Shown: positions 52,691-62,043, counted from the stretch's first letter. The stretch is 64,000 nucleotides of DNA from Allobranchiibius huperziae (GCF_013410455.1 NZ_JACCFW010000001.1:1876929-1940928); one strand, 5' to 3'. The notes: generated from the letters alone by a model not told the origin. Program-made: numbers and translations.

Positions 52691-53036
52691 CTGTTGCTCC
52701 TTGGGTCGTGTGATCGCGGCCGACGCCTGCCGGACCGTCGATCGACCGTAGCCCTGATCGAACGGACGGGAAGTCTTCGCCGGGTCGGTCCGGGCCGCGG
52801 GAAGGACAGCTCCGTCGGCCTGGTCCTCGCCCGTCGCACGGTCCCGCAACCTGCGTCACGGATTCCTCGGATCGCCATTGACGGGCTGCGAGAAGCGGGA
52901 GTAGAAGAGGGACGTTCGTCTGTTCGTGCCGGCCCGAACAGACGACCTCGAGGCGCTGTCTCGCCAACCGGCAGTCTCGCCAGGGGTGCTGACCCCGGGC
53001 TCACGTCACATATTCGTCCTGCCCAGGGAAGAGCCC
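52691..53036. other. 346-bp divergent intergenic region
   Basis: Lies between the SDR (minus) and the secreted protein (plus). No convincing ORF or RNA gene. It contains one 10-bp inverted repeat (52917-52944) and an AT-rich CATATT near 53009 that could be part of a promoter for the secreted protein gene. The SDR Shine-Dalgarno lies just above its start. Confidence 0.5.
52917..52944. repeat. 10-bp inverted repeat upstream of the secreted-protein gene
   Basis: CGTCTGTTCG (52917-52926) and its exact complement (52935-52944) with a TGCCGGCC spacer, about 93 bp before the ATG at 53037. It could be an operator for a dimeric regulator or a hairpin in the leader transcript. Confidence 0.5.
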
Positions 53037-54797
53037 ATGAAAAATCTCAGCGAGGCGTCGCCACGCCGTGCCTGGCGACTGACCGTATTCATCTCATGCG
53101 TCCTGCTGCTGTTCGCCTCCGGTGGGGTCTGGGGCGGCGCGAGTGCCGCACCGGCGGCCCGACCGTCCGCCACACCGCAGGCCGCCGTACGAAGTGCGGT
53201 GCGGCTGGTCGCGACGACCACGCCCGGCCGACTCCGTGCCGCGGCGAAGGGCCAGGCCGCGAAGGTCCGCGTCGCGCCCCTGCTGCGGCCGCATCGTCCG
53301 TCCCTGTCGACTGAACAGCGGGCCACCGCGCCGCGGACCACGCCGCGTACCGTCGGACACGCCCGGCAACAGCTCCAGGGCGCCCTCTCGCCGACCGTCG
53401 AGTTCGACGGAGTCGACGCGATCCAGAGCAAGGCGGTCGCCGGGTACGACGTCGAGCCGCCGGACGAGGGCCTGGGCGCCGGCAACGGGTATGTAGCCAA
53501 TTTCGTCAACGTGGCCGGTGCGATCTACCGCACCGACGGCAGCACCGTGACCGCTCCGTTCTTCCTGAACACCTTCTTCGACGAACCCGCCACGGCCAAC
53601 CTCACCGACACACGGGTCTACTACGACGCGCCCAGCCGCACCTGGTTCGCCACGATGCTGGAGTACGGGCTGACCAGCGACGGCTCTGCCGTCACCGAGT
53701 CGCATGTCGACCTCGCCGTGAGCAGCACCGCCAACCCGGCGGGTGCGTGGCACATCTACCGGGTCTCCACGACCGACCTCGACCACGCGGGATGCCCGTG
53801 TCTCGCGGACTACCCGATCATGGGCGTCAGCCGGTCGAACGTGTACCTGTCCACCAACGAATTCACCTCCAACGAACAGGCATTCAACGGCGCGCAGCTG
53901 TATGTGCTGTCCAAGTCGCAGCTGGTCGCCGGCCGCGCCACCGTCAACACCGTCAACTTCCAGAACCTGGCCGCCGGCGGTGCCCCCGGGTACCACGTCC
54001 AGCCGGCCAACACGGTCGCGAACGCACCCGCCGAGTTCATGCTCAGCTCGCTCGACCCCAACAGCACCTTCGACAACCGGTTGGCCGTCTGGGCCGTCAC
54101 CAACGAATCCTCGGTGACCACTGGACACGGGATGCCGTCCCTCAGCGTGCGGGTCATCGGGTCGGAGGCGTACGGCTTCCCGCCGAACGCGCAGACACCC
54201 CCAGGGTTCTGTAACGGAAAAGCCTGCGACGCAGGCCTTCCCACCACCGGCGTCCTGCAGACCGACTTCGATGCCATGCAGGAGACCCAGTACATCAACG
54301 GTCGACTCGTCGGAGCCCTGAACACCGGTGTCACCGTCGCCGGCGACACGGCGGCACGATCGGGCGTCGCCTGGTTCGTCATCAAGCCGACCGTGAACGG
54401 CGCGAGCGTCGGAACCGGCACCCGCGTGACCCGCCAGGGGTACGTGTCCACCAGCGGCGAGTACCTGCTCTACCCCCACCTGAACCGGACCTCGAGCGGC
54501 GCCATGGCGCTGGTCTTCGGGCTGGGTGGACCGGGTACGTACCCGTCCGCGGCGTATGCGACGGCGCGCGCCGGCCGTGACTTCGGGCCGATCCAGGTCG
54601 CCGCCGCCGGCACCGGACCCGACAACGGGTTCTCCGGCACCGCGAAGTTCGGCGGTGCGGGCCGATGGGGCGACTACTCCAACGGGGAGATCATCCCGGG
54701 GACCAACCGCGTCTGGTTGGCCACCCAGTACATCCCCAACACCGGTGACGGGAACGCCAACTGGGGCAACGCCATCTTCGAGCTACGCCTGCCCTGA
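53037..54797 (+). CDS. Large secreted protein of unknown function
   Basis: 586 aa. A Sec signal peptide is clear: basic N-terminus (SPRRAWRL), hydrophobic core (TVFISCVLLLFASGGVWGGA) and an AAPAA region for cleavage near residue 38-40. A ~90-residue basic, disordered stretch follows, then a repeat-poor beta-rich domain with many Tyr, Asn and Asp residues (NGYVANFVNVAGAIYRTDG, VYYDAPSRTWFATMLEYG, DYPIMGVSRSNVYLSTNEF). This may be a beta-propeller-like fold, as suggested by the recurring 'day/step' strands. Two close Cys pairs (AGCPCLAD and FCNGKACDAG) may form disulfides. No membrane anchor or LPXTG motif is seen, so it is probably released. ATG at 53037 follows AGGGAAGAG. It ends in a hairpin. 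I do not recognise the family. Confidence 0.75.
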   Translation: MKNLSEASPRRAWRLTVFISCVLLLFASGGVWGGASAAPAARPSATPQAAVRSAVRLVATTTPGRLRAAAKGQAAKVRVAPLLRPHRPSLSTEQRATAPRTTPRTVGHARQQLQGALSPTVEFDGVDAIQSKAVAGYDVEPPDEGLGAGNGYVANFVNVAGAIYRTDGSTVTAPFFLNTFFDEPATANLTDTRVYYDAPSRTWFATMLEYGLTSDGSAVTESHVDLAVSSTANPAGAWHIYRVSTTDLDHAGCPCLADYPIMGVSRSNVYLSTNEFTSNEQAFNGAQLYVLSKSQLVAGRATVNTVNFQNLAAGGAPGYHVQPANTVANAPAEFMLSSLDPNSTFDNRLAVWAVTNESSVTTGHGMPSLSVRVIGSEAYGFPPNAQTPPGFCNGKACDAGLPTTGVLQTDFDAMQETQYINGRLVGALNTGVTVAGDTAARSGVAWFVIKPTVNGASVGTGTRVTRQGYVSTSGEYLLYPHLNRTSSGAMALVFGLGGPGTYPSAAYATARAGRDFGPIQVAAAGTGPDNGFSGTAKFGGAGRWGDYSNGEIIPGTNRVWLATQYIPNTGDGNANWGNAIFELRLP

Positions 54798-54819
54798 CCC
54801 TGGTTTGATCTGACGGGAC

Positions 54820-54854
54820 ACCACTGAGCTGGCGGCCCACACCAGCTCAGTGGT
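54820..54854. terminator. Bidirectional hairpin terminator
   Basis: ACCACTGAGCTGG (54820-54832) pairs perfectly with 54842-54854 around a 9-nt loop. It is between the convergent ends of the secreted protein gene (54797) and the VOC gene (54862). Confidence 0.78.
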
Positions 54855-54861
54855 CGCCGTC

Positions 54862-55275
54862 TCAGGAGTGCATCATCGGCGCGTAGGAGATGCCGACGAT
54901 CAGGCCCTCGCTCGACTGTAGACGGGCGACCGTCTGTCCCCACGGCTCGGTGCGAGCGTCGTGCAGCAGCGTGAAGCCCTTCGTCGTCAACTCCTGCGCC
55001 GCGACCTGTACACCGTCGGTGTCCGCGACCTCGAACTCCACGCTCGCCTGCGGCACCGGCCGGTCCGCGGGCCAGTCCGGCACCCCGAAGCAGGCCCGCG
55101 CGGCCTGCTCCAGCGGCCACACACCGAAGGACTTGGATCCATCGATCGCCTCACTGTGCAGGTAACCGTCACCCTCGGCGGCCAGCGGCAGGCCGAGCGC
55201 GTCGACGTACAACTCCCGGCTGCGTTGCGAGTCCGGGGTGATCACCGCGAACGAGGTGATGAACTGCAGTTCCAC
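54862..55275 (-). CDS. VOC-family (glyoxalase/bleomycin-resistance-like) protein
   Basis: 137 aa with two beta-alpha-beta-beta-beta modules: ITSFAVITPDSQRSRELYVD, YLHSEAIDGSKSFGVW, ASVEFEVADTDGVQVAAQEL and EPWGQTVARLQSSEGLIVGI. The last module ends as in VOC proteins acting on small organic ligands. The metal-binding His/Glu pattern is partial, so it may be a binding protein rather than an enzyme. GTG at 55275. It is 26 bp downstream of the epimerase gene. Confidence 0.85.
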   Translation of the reverse strand: MELQFITSFAVITPDSQRSRELYVDALGLPLAAEGDGYLHSEAIDGSKSFGVWPLEQAARACFGVPDWPADRPVPQASVEFEVADTDGVQVAAQELTTKGFTLLHDARTEPWGQTVARLQSSEGLIVGISYAPMMHS

Positions 55276-55301
55276 GACGCGTCCTCTCGTCGATCTTCCC
55301 G

Positions 55302-56207
55302 TCAGTCGTGCCCGGCGCCCGGGTCGGGCAGTACGTCGCGCCAGGAGTGCTTCGGGTCGTAGCCCAGTAGGTCTCGCGCCTTGTCGATCGCATAGAACGT
55401 CTCGTCGCGGCCCATCTCCCGATGCACCCGTACCCCGTCGTAGAAGCGCTCCCGGATCTCTCGCGTCGTCGCGGCCACCGACATGTCGGCGTTGGCGACG
55501 TTGAAGACCTCGTAGCCCAGCCCGTCGGTCTCCAGGCAGCGTTGCACCATCTGCCCCAGATCGCGAGTGTCGATGTAGGCGAACACGTTCCGGCGCCGCA
55601 GCGAGGGGTCGGTGAGGAACGGCGGGAACAGCTCGGCGTATTCGTGCGGCTCGATGACGTTGTTGATCCGCAGCCCGTAGATGTCCGTGCCGGTGCGTGC
55701 CTGGAAGGAGCGGGCCGTCACCTCTCCGGCGACCTTCGACATGGCGTAGGCGTCCTCGGGCACCGTGGGGTGCTCCTCGTCGACGGGCACGTAGAGCGGG
55801 CGCCGCTCGCCCTGTGCGAAGCAGATCCCGTATGTCGTCTCGGAGGACGCGAAGATGATCTTGCGCACGCCGAGTCGGGTCGCGGCCTCGAGCAAGTTGT
55901 AGGTGCTCAGCACGTTCGTCGCGTACGTCGCGGCGTCCGGCCGTAGCAGGATCCGAGGGACGGCCGCGAAGTGCACGACCGCGTCGTACTCGGGCTTCTC
56001 GGCTAGGTCCAGGTCGTCCATGGTCGGTATCCCGGCGAGGGCGGAGTAGGTCTCCCCCGCGTCCGTGAGATCCACCCGCAGATCGGTGACCCCCGCGTGT
56101 CCGAGGGGCACGAGGTCGGCGTTGGTGACCTGGTGACCCTGTGCGGCCAGATACGGCGCGACATGCTTGCCGGCCTTGCCGCTGCCACCGGTGAAGAAGA
56201 TTCGCAT
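55302..56207 (-). CDS. NAD-dependent sugar epimerase/dehydratase family protein
   Basis: 301-aa extended SDR. Rossmann motif FFTGGSGKAGKHVAPY (about 4-19), VVHFAAVP, ASSETTYG for the active-site Ser/Thr and YAMSK as Y-x3-K. It resembles UDP-glucose 4-epimerase-like proteins, and the IDTRDLGQMVQRCLETDGLG stretch is typical of this group. Not next to the main glycan locus, so a direct role there is uncertain. Confidence 0.9.
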   Translation of the reverse strand: MRIFFTGGSGKAGKHVAPYLAAQGHQVTNADLVPLGHAGVTDLRVDLTDAGETYSALAGIPTMDDLDLAEKPEYDAVVHFAAVPRILLRPDAATYATNVLSTYNLLEAATRLGVRKIIFASSETTYGICFAQGERRPLYVPVDEEHPTVPEDAYAMSKVAGEVTARSFQARTGTDIYGLRINNVIEPHEYAELFPPFLTDPSLRRRNVFAYIDTRDLGQMVQRCLETDGLGYEVFNVANADMSVAATTREIRERFYDGVRVHREMGRDETFYAIDKARDLLGYDPKHSWRDVLPDPGAGHD

Positions 56208-56296
56208 GACTGTTTCTTACCCTGCTCGCTCGCGTCTGATGCCGTCGAGGTCGTCAGACCCTCCTGCGGCGCCTGGCGGCGGGCCCAGAGAGCGCG

Positions 56297-56971
56297 TCAG
56301 GATCCGAGCCCCGCACCGGAGCGGCGTTCGTGGTCCAGGTGCCGCAGGACGGCCGCGACCCGACGATCGGTCTGCTCCGCGGGTGCCAGGTCCAGCTTGG
56401 CGAAGATGCTGCGGATGTGTTTGTGGACCGCCCCTTCGGTCACCACGAGCCGGTCGGCGATCGCGGCGTTGCCCAATCCCTCGGCCATCAGGGCCAACAC
56501 CTCCGTCTCCCGCGGCGTGAGCCGGTCCAGTCCGGCGTCCGGCCGCGTCGTGGTGAGCAGTTGCGCCACCACCTCGGGGTCGATGGCCGTGCCTCCCTCC
56601 GCGACCCGGTGAAGGGCGTCGAGGAAGCTCTCCACTCGCCCGACGCGTTCCTTCAGCAGATAGCCCAGTCCTGCCGCACCCGCGACCATCAGATCGGTGG
56701 CGAAGGCCTGCTCCACATAGGCCGACAGCACCAGGACACCGAGACCGGGCTGGCGCCGTCGGGCCTCGACCGCGGCGACGATGCCCTCGTCGGTGTGGGT
56801 GGGCGGCATCCGCACGTCGACCAGCGCGACGTCCGGGCGGTGGATCTCGACGGCGTCGAGGAACGACGGTGCGTCCTGCGCCGTGGCGACGACGTCCAGC
56901 GACTCCGCGCGCAAGAGGGCCGCCAGTCCTTCGCGCAGCAACGAGTCGTCCTCGGCGATCACGATCCGCAC
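56297..56971 (-). CDS. NarL/FixJ-family response regulator (LuxR-type HTH)
   Basis: 224 aa. Receiver domain: RIVIAEDDSLLREGL with the acidic pocket, phosphoacceptor Asp in VALVDVRMPPT (about 53) and the conserved Lys in GYLLKERV. C-terminal LuxR HTH: LTPRETEVLALMAEGLGNA then IADRLVVTEGAVHKHIRSIF. GTG at 56971 overlaps the histidine kinase gene by 13 bp, so the pair is co-translated. It is the output partner of the upstream sensor kinase. Confidence 0.95.
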   Translation of the reverse strand: MRIVIAEDDSLLREGLAALLRAESLDVVATAQDAPSFLDAVEIHRPDVALVDVRMPPTHTDEGIVAAVEARRRQPGLGVLVLSAYVEQAFATDLMVAGAAGLGYLLKERVGRVESFLDALHRVAEGGTAIDPEVVAQLLTTTRPDAGLDRLTPRETEVLALMAEGLGNAAIADRLVVTEGAVHKHIRSIFAKLDLAPAEQTDRRVAAVLRHLDHERRSGAGLGS

Positions 56972-58302
56972 GGCAGATCCACCTCCAGTCGGGTCGGCCC
57001 GCCGCGCGGGCTCCGGATACTCATGGTGCCGTCCAATGCTTCGGCGCGGCGCCGGATACCCAGCAGACCGGACCCGTTCCGATCGCTGGCGCCACCGGAA
57101 CCGTCATCCTGGATAGCAACATGTAGATGCTCACTGTCACTTCGCACTGTGACGACGATCGTTTTCGCTCCGCTGTGCCGTGCGGCGTTCGTGAGGGCCT
57201 CGGCCACCGCGAAGTACGCCGTCGCCTCGGTCGCCGCAGCGCACCGGGCGCGAAGGTCGACCTCCAGACGACACGGGATCGGGCTGGCTGCGGCGAGACC
57301 GTCGAGCGCTCCGCCCAGACCGCGGTCGGTCAGCACCGGCGGGAGGATGGCGCGCGCGACCGATCTCAGCTCGGCCAACGCGGCCTCGGTCGCGGTCTGC
57401 GCCCGGTCGACGGCCTCGAGTGCCGTCGCCGGGTCGCGCAGGACGGCCTGCCGGACACCGCCGAGCAGCACGTTGACGGCGACCAGCCGGTTCTGGGCGC
57501 CGTCGTGCAGCGCGCGCTCGATGCGGCGCAGCTCGATGGCGTGCGCATCGAGCGCTGCCGCGCGGGTCGCGGTGAGCTCGGCGATGCGCAGGGACATGTC
57601 GCCCTCGTCCGGTGGCGGAAGCAGCAGCCGACCGGCGACGGCCTGCAGCCACGTGAGGGCCGGAGTGACCAGCAGCACGGCCGCGACGAGCGCGACACCC
57701 AGTGCGGTCACCGCCCACGCGTGGGACGGATCGTCCAGCGCCCAGTGCACCGCGGCGTCCTGTCGCGGGATCGACTGTCCTGCCATCAGATTGCGCCAGA
57801 GTGGGAAGCCGAGTGCGCCGACGGCCGCGAGAGGCAGCATCAGTCCGATGATGCCGAGCGCCACGTCTACCGTGCCGTGCACGACGAGCCAGGCCAGCTC
57901 GCGCCGGGCGGTGGGATCGACCAGGTGGTCTCGCGGAGCCGGCACAGGCGCGGCGGGCGACTCGATCGCGTCGCCCCACCGGGTGAGACGGACGCGCTCG
58001 CGATCCGCCAGCGGCCGCACGGCGCGCAGGCAGGTCGGCAGCACCAGGAATCCGATCCCCACCACGCAGAGGATCCAACTGGCGGCCAGTAACGCAAGCA
58101 GCACCATCCCCAGCAGGGCGCTGCCCAGTCCGCCCGTCAGCTGCCGGAACGAGGTCGGCGCGAGCCGGAGCGGATTCGTCGAGCTCCGGCGGAGCGCTTG
58201 CCCGCCGGGTGCTTCTGCACCCGGTGTGCTGCCGAGGCCGTCCGCTGCGTCCAACGTCCTCACCCTCCGTGACGTGCGGGGCGGCGCCTCGCAGAGCCTC
58301 AT
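56959..58302 (-). CDS. NarL-type sensor histidine kinase
   Basis: 447 aa. Four membrane helices in the first ~215 residues (LGSALLGMVLLALLAASWIL and others) form a short sensor. The dimerisation/phosphoacceptor motif ERALHDGAQNRLVAVNVLLG (HisKA_3) has the His at about 255. The ATPase domain shows AVAEALTNAARHSGA, DDGSGG and GSGLLGIRRRAEAL. ATG at 58302 is chosen; GTG at 58263 lies 1 nt from GGAGG and is a less likely start. The signal sensed is unknown; kinases of this layout often respond to envelope stress. Confidence 0.88.
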   Translation of the reverse strand: MRLCEAPPRTSRRVRTLDAADGLGSTPGAEAPGGQALRRSSTNPLRLAPTSFRQLTGGLGSALLGMVLLALLAASWILCVVGIGFLVLPTCLRAVRPLADRERVRLTRWGDAIESPAAPVPAPRDHLVDPTARRELAWLVVHGTVDVALGIIGLMLPLAAVGALGFPLWRNLMAGQSIPRQDAAVHWALDDPSHAWAVTALGVALVAAVLLVTPALTWLQAVAGRLLLPPPDEGDMSLRIAELTATRAAALDAHAIELRRIERALHDGAQNRLVAVNVLLGGVRQAVLRDPATALEAVDRAQTATEAALAELRSVARAILPPVLTDRGLGGALDGLAAASPIPCRLEVDLRARCAAATEATAYFAVAEALTNAARHSGAKTIVVTVRSDSEHLHVAIQDDGSGGASDRNGSGLLGIRRRAEALDGTMSIRSPRGGPTRLEVDLPCGS

Positions 58303-58431
58303 CGTTCCAGGAGTGCGCGCCGGAAGCAGTACAGCCTGCTGCACCATCCAGACACCCGTACGCGGGATCGCGCCCGGTGCGCGGTCTGCGGAAACGTCGT
58401 GGCCATCGACCGATTCGACCAAGGAGCGATC

Positions 58432-59757
58432 ATGACCGACGACCACGACCCGACCACGCCCCACGACCCTGCCACGGAGGACACCCGTCGCACGCCCCGT
58501 TGGATGCGCAGCCGGAAGACCGCTGTCGCTGGAATCACCGCCGTCGTACTGGCGGGAGGTTGGGCGGTGTCGAGCACACCCGGAGCTCAGGCCGCATACG
58601 AACAGGCCGATGCCGTCAACCATCAGCTGGACCGGACGAGCGCGAACCTGGACCGGTTGACCGCCGACCACCACGCAGGAGGTGCTCCCAGGAACACCGC
58701 ACCGAAGGACGCGGCGTTCCAGCGCTCGCTGAACGCACTGGTCACGAAGGACGGGATTCCGGGTGTCGAGGCGTTCGTGCGGCAGTCCGACGGGAAGGTG
58801 CGCAGCTACACGGCCGGTGTGGGCAACCTGAACACCCGGACGCCCGTCCCCGCGGACGGCGAGGTGCGGATCGCGTCCAACACCAAGACCTTCACGGCGA
58901 CGGCCGTCCTGCAGTTGGTCGGAGAGGGTCGGATCGGCCTGGACAAGCCGATCGAGACCTACCTGCCGGGCCTCGTACGCGGGAAGGGAATCGACGGGCG
59001 CCACATCACCGTGCGCAACCTGCTGCAGCAGACCTCGGGCCTGCCCGACTACGACACCCTCGTGGCGTCCAAGGGCCTGCTCGCGGTGCAGCACACCTAT
59101 TTCGAACCGCGCCAGGCGCTGGACGCGGCACTCACCGCTCCAGCGGAGTTCAAGCCGGGGACCAGCTGGGCCTACAGCAACACGAACTACGTGCTGGCCG
59201 GACTGATCGTGCAACGGGTGACCGGTCGTCCGATCGGGGAGGTCATCACCCAGCGGGTCATCGACCGCCTCGGGCTGCGCCACACGTACTGGCCGAACAC
59301 GGGGGTGCAGACCATCCGTGGACGGCACGCGCAGGCGTACTTCAGGGCCAAGCCGGGTGCGAACCCGGTCAACGTGACCGAGTTGGATCCGTCCCTCGGG
59401 TGGGCCGCGGGGCAGCTGATCTCCACGCCGAGTGACCTGTCCACGTTCAATCGCGCGCTGCTCGACGGCAAGCTGCTCGCGCCCGCACAGCAGCAGCAAT
59501 TGCTGACCACCGTCGCCGCGCCCGGCTTCGAACCGGAGAAGGGCTGGTCCTACGGGCTCGGCTTCGCCAAGCGCACGCTGTCGTGCGGGGTGCAGGCATG
59601 GGGCCACGGTGGCGACATCACCGGGTTCGAGACCCGCAACCTGACCACTCGGGACGGGCGCAGCGTCGTGATCGCGACGACCGCGCTGCCGACCAAGATC
59701 GAGGGACTGGTGCACGTGAACGCGGCGGTGCAGCAGGGCATCTGCGATATGGCCTGA
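58432..59757 (+). CDS. Secreted serine hydrolase of the beta-lactamase / D-Ala-D-Ala carboxypeptidase family
   Basis: 441 aa. A charged N-terminus with an RR-like RSRKTAVAGITAVVLAGGWA segment and a cleavage region near GAQAAYE form a signal peptide. Active-site motifs of class C/serine beta-lactamase-like proteins: S-x-x-K in ASNTKTFT, Y-x-N in YSNTNY and HGG in GHGGDI. Such proteins cut or transfer D-Ala peptides or esters. ATG at 58432 follows AAGGAG by 6 nt. It is divergent from the two-component system, 129 bp away, and may be one of its targets. Confidence 0.9.
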   Translation: MTDDHDPTTPHDPATEDTRRTPRWMRSRKTAVAGITAVVLAGGWAVSSTPGAQAAYEQADAVNHQLDRTSANLDRLTADHHAGGAPRNTAPKDAAFQRSLNALVTKDGIPGVEAFVRQSDGKVRSYTAGVGNLNTRTPVPADGEVRIASNTKTFTATAVLQLVGEGRIGLDKPIETYLPGLVRGKGIDGRHITVRNLLQQTSGLPDYDTLVASKGLLAVQHTYFEPRQALDAALTAPAEFKPGTSWAYSNTNYVLAGLIVQRVTGRPIGEVITQRVIDRLGLRHTYWPNTGVQTIRGRHAQAYFRAKPGANPVNVTELDPSLGWAAGQLISTPSDLSTFNRALLDGKLLAPAQQQQLLTTVAAPGFEPEKGWSYGLGFAKRTLSCGVQAWGHGGDITGFETRNLTTRDGRSVVIATTALPTKIEGLVHVNAAVQQGICDMA

Positions 59758-59876
59758 TCCGGGCTCCTGTCACCGATGGCAGCGTGGGCGACGTCTTCTC
59801 GTCGTCCGCGCTGCCGACGCGCGACCGCCTGGCTGATCCGGACGTTGATGGTGCTCGCACCAGATCCGACCGCCTC

Positions 59877-60473
59877 CTAGTCACCGCCGAAGATCTCGCG
59901 GACTTCTTTGAGTGCGTAGTAGACCAGGACGTATCCGGCCACCGGATCCGCCCACCACCACCCCGCCAAGAGATTGAGCAGCAACCCGAGAAGCACGGCG
60001 GCCGCAAGCAGGCCGTCGATGAACGTGACGCGACCCTCGGTCGCCAACACAGGGTTGTCCAGAGCAGCGCCGGTGCGGGCCTTGCCCGCTGCGAGGACGA
60101 ACATGACCGCCGCGGTCACGGCCGTCCACACGATGCCCAGCGGTGAGTGGCGTGGGTGATACCCGATGGCCAGCACCCAGGTGGACTGCACCAAGAGGTA
60201 GAGCGCCAGTGCGCCGAACGCACCGCCGATGAGGCGCAGCGCGAAACGCCGACGCTTTTCGCCGCTGCCGGCCAGTTCCCAGATCACGACGGTCGATGCG
60301 CCGATCTCGATGACCGAGTCCAGTCCGAAACCCGCCAGAGCCACCGATCTCGCGGCGACCGCCGCAGCCGCGAGCACCACGATGCCGACGACGTTCCAGG
60401 CCAGCGTCACGTACTCCAGCCGGAAGCCTCGACGTAGGAGCACCGCCCGCGCGGAGGCATCGACAGCAGTCAC
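59877..60473 (-). CDS. CDF-like cation transporter (short)
   Basis: 198 aa with about six helices: YVTLAWNVVGIVVLAAAAVA, GFGLDSVIEIGASTVVIWEL, ALYLLVQSTWVLAIG, GIVWTAVTAAVMFVLAAGKA and FIDGLLAAAVLLGLLLNLLA. The acidic GLDSVIE in the second helix and TFIDG in the fifth stand where cation diffusion facilitators hold metal-binding Asp/His. There is no cytoplasmic C-terminal domain, so it is a short variant. GTG at 60473 avoids overlap with the HNH gene; an upstream ATG at 60554 is possible. Confidence 0.75.
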   Translation of the reverse strand: MTAVDASARAVLLRRGFRLEYVTLAWNVVGIVVLAAAAVAARSVALAGFGLDSVIEIGASTVVIWELAGSGEKRRRFALRLIGGAFGALALYLLVQSTWVLAIGYHPRHSPLGIVWTAVTAAVMFVLAAGKARTGAALDNPVLATEGRVTFIDGLLAAAVLLGLLLNLLAGWWWADPVAGYVLVYYALKEVREIFGGD

Positions 60474-60502
60474 AGCCGAAGTATCGCCGCCGAAGGTTGA
60501 GG

Positions 60503-61969
60503 TCAGCTTCCGGGCGGCACCGGTGGGTCCGTGCTTCGTTCGGTGCCGACACATCCGCCGGGCCGGGTGGGCATCAGTCCGGGGGTGAGGTCCCAGGTGA
60601 CACCGGTCGTGGTGACCTGAGCGGTGAGCAGGTCGCGGTGCACGATGGTGTGGTGGCGGGCGCACAGCAGCGCTGCGTTGGTCAGTGTTGTCTCGCCGCC
60701 GGCCCACCAGGGCCGCACATGATGTGCATCGCACCAGTCCGGTGGGCGGTCGCAGCCGGGGAAGGTGCAGTGCTGGTCTCGGTGAATGATCGCGGTGCGT
60801 AAGCCCCCGGTGAACAGGCGTTTGGCGCAGCCGACGTCCAACGGTTCCGACTCGGTGCCGAGGACTGCGGGGATGAGGTCGGCGTCGCAGGCCAGCCTGC
60901 GCAGGGTGCCCGCGTCGAGATAGTCCCCGTCGGTGGTGCGTCCAATCCCCGGAAGGTACGTCGGGGCGAATCCGTCTTCGCCCGAGCCGTGTTGGCCGAG
61001 CCGACCCGCGTCCCAGAGCCCCTCGTACAGGGTGTTGTAGTCCATCGTGACCAGGATCTTCGCGGTGCCGCCGAACTCCCCGACCGGCCGCGGGCTGGTG
61101 CCGTCGAGGACGCCGGCGGAGGTCTCGACGAGTCGCACCAGCGCATCCGCTCGCCGCTTGGCCGGGGTGCGGGTGTCCCGCCCGGGCGCACTGGTCCCGG
61201 TTTGCGGCAGCGGCCCGACGTTCGGTGCGTCGCACGGGTCGTCGGTGCTGGTGGCGCAGGGCTGTGGTGCAGGCGCGGACAGGGCGCGCAGGGCGTGTTT
61301 GACCACCGCGGCGTGGCCACCGGACAGTTCGGCGACGAACCGGGTCAACCCACTGGGTAGGTCAGCCCAGAACACCGACTCGCATTCCTGCTGGCGCTCC
61401 TCATCCCGCACCAACCGCTGCGGGGCGTACTCCCCCAAGATCCGGGTGGTCAACTCCCGCAAGGCGCGCGGCCCATGCTCCGACAGCGACAGGTACCGGC
61501 CCAGCAGCTCATCGCGGTCGGCGCTGGGTAGTTGCGGCAAGACGTGCGGCACCTCACGAAAGGCCGCCGCGGCGACCGGCACACTCGCCGACCCGGTCGC
61601 GAGGGCCTCGGCCACGACTCGGTTGCGCGGATCGGCGCAGTCCACCCCGACCGCCCCGACACGGCGCACCACCACCGGGTCCACGCCGGCAGCCTGCCGG
61701 GCCACCCACGCCGGAGCACCCGTGGCGGTGGAATTCGCCACGGTGCCCCGGCTCAGGGCGTCGGTCGTGGCCAGCGCGGCGACGTTCTCCGCCCGGGTGG
61801 TGATCCGCAGCATGCCCCCGACCACGTCACCCAGTGCCGCTTCGTCCAGCTGCCACAGGGCGCCCGGCCACTCGTCCAGGCCGTTGGTGAATTCGTTCAA
61901 CAGGGCCACCAACCGGGCGCCGGTGCCCGGCGCTGCGGGCCGATGGGTGTCGGTCGTCGACTGCGCCAT
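60503..61969 (-). CDS. DUF222 / HNH endonuclease domain protein (REP13E12-like)
   Basis: 488 aa. The DUF222 region fills the first ~370 residues. The HNH nuclease domain near the C-terminus is CTFPGCDRPPDWCDAHHVRP followed by WWAGGETTLTNAALLCARHH: C-x4-C and later His/His metal ligands, Asn and His of the H-N-H core. These proteins occur in many copies in actinobacterial genomes and may be mobile-element derived; their role is unknown. ATG at 61969 has AGGAGGGG 5 nt upstream and is preferred over ATG at 62005. The upstream region holds a promoter-like pair and two DnaA-box-like 9-mers. Confidence 0.93.
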   Translation of the reverse strand: MAQSTTDTHRPAAPGTGARLVALLNEFTNGLDEWPGALWQLDEAALGDVVGGMLRITTRAENVAALATTDALSRGTVANSTATGAPAWVARQAAGVDPVVVRRVGAVGVDCADPRNRVVAEALATGSASVPVAAAAFREVPHVLPQLPSADRDELLGRYLSLSEHGPRALRELTTRILGEYAPQRLVRDEERQQECESVFWADLPSGLTRFVAELSGGHAAVVKHALRALSAPAPQPCATSTDDPCDAPNVGPLPQTGTSAPGRDTRTPAKRRADALVRLVETSAGVLDGTSPRPVGEFGGTAKILVTMDYNTLYEGLWDAGRLGQHGSGEDGFAPTYLPGIGRTTDGDYLDAGTLRRLACDADLIPAVLGTESEPLDVGCAKRLFTGGLRTAIIHRDQHCTFPGCDRPPDWCDAHHVRPWWAGGETTLTNAALLCARHHTIVHRDLLTAQVTTTGVTWDLTPGLMPTRPGGCVGTERSTDPPVPPGS

Positions 61970-62014
61970 GGCCCCTCCTGCGCTGGCGATGGCACCCCTT
62001 GCCATCTACTGTGA

Positions 62015-62043
62015 ATCATACGCCTGTTCGATGTATCGCGCAA
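62015..62043 (-). promoter_or_regulatory. Sigma-70-like promoter of the HNH gene
   Basis: On the minus strand, TTGCGC (62043-62038), a 17-nt spacer and TATGAT (62020-62015). Spacing is optimal. Predicted start of transcription is near 62008, about 38 nt before the ATG at 61969. Confidence 0.55.

Noticed and set aside
60554-61235. N-terminal extension of the CDF-like protein
   Set aside because: The extra residues are Arg/Pro-rich shadow of the HNH gene.
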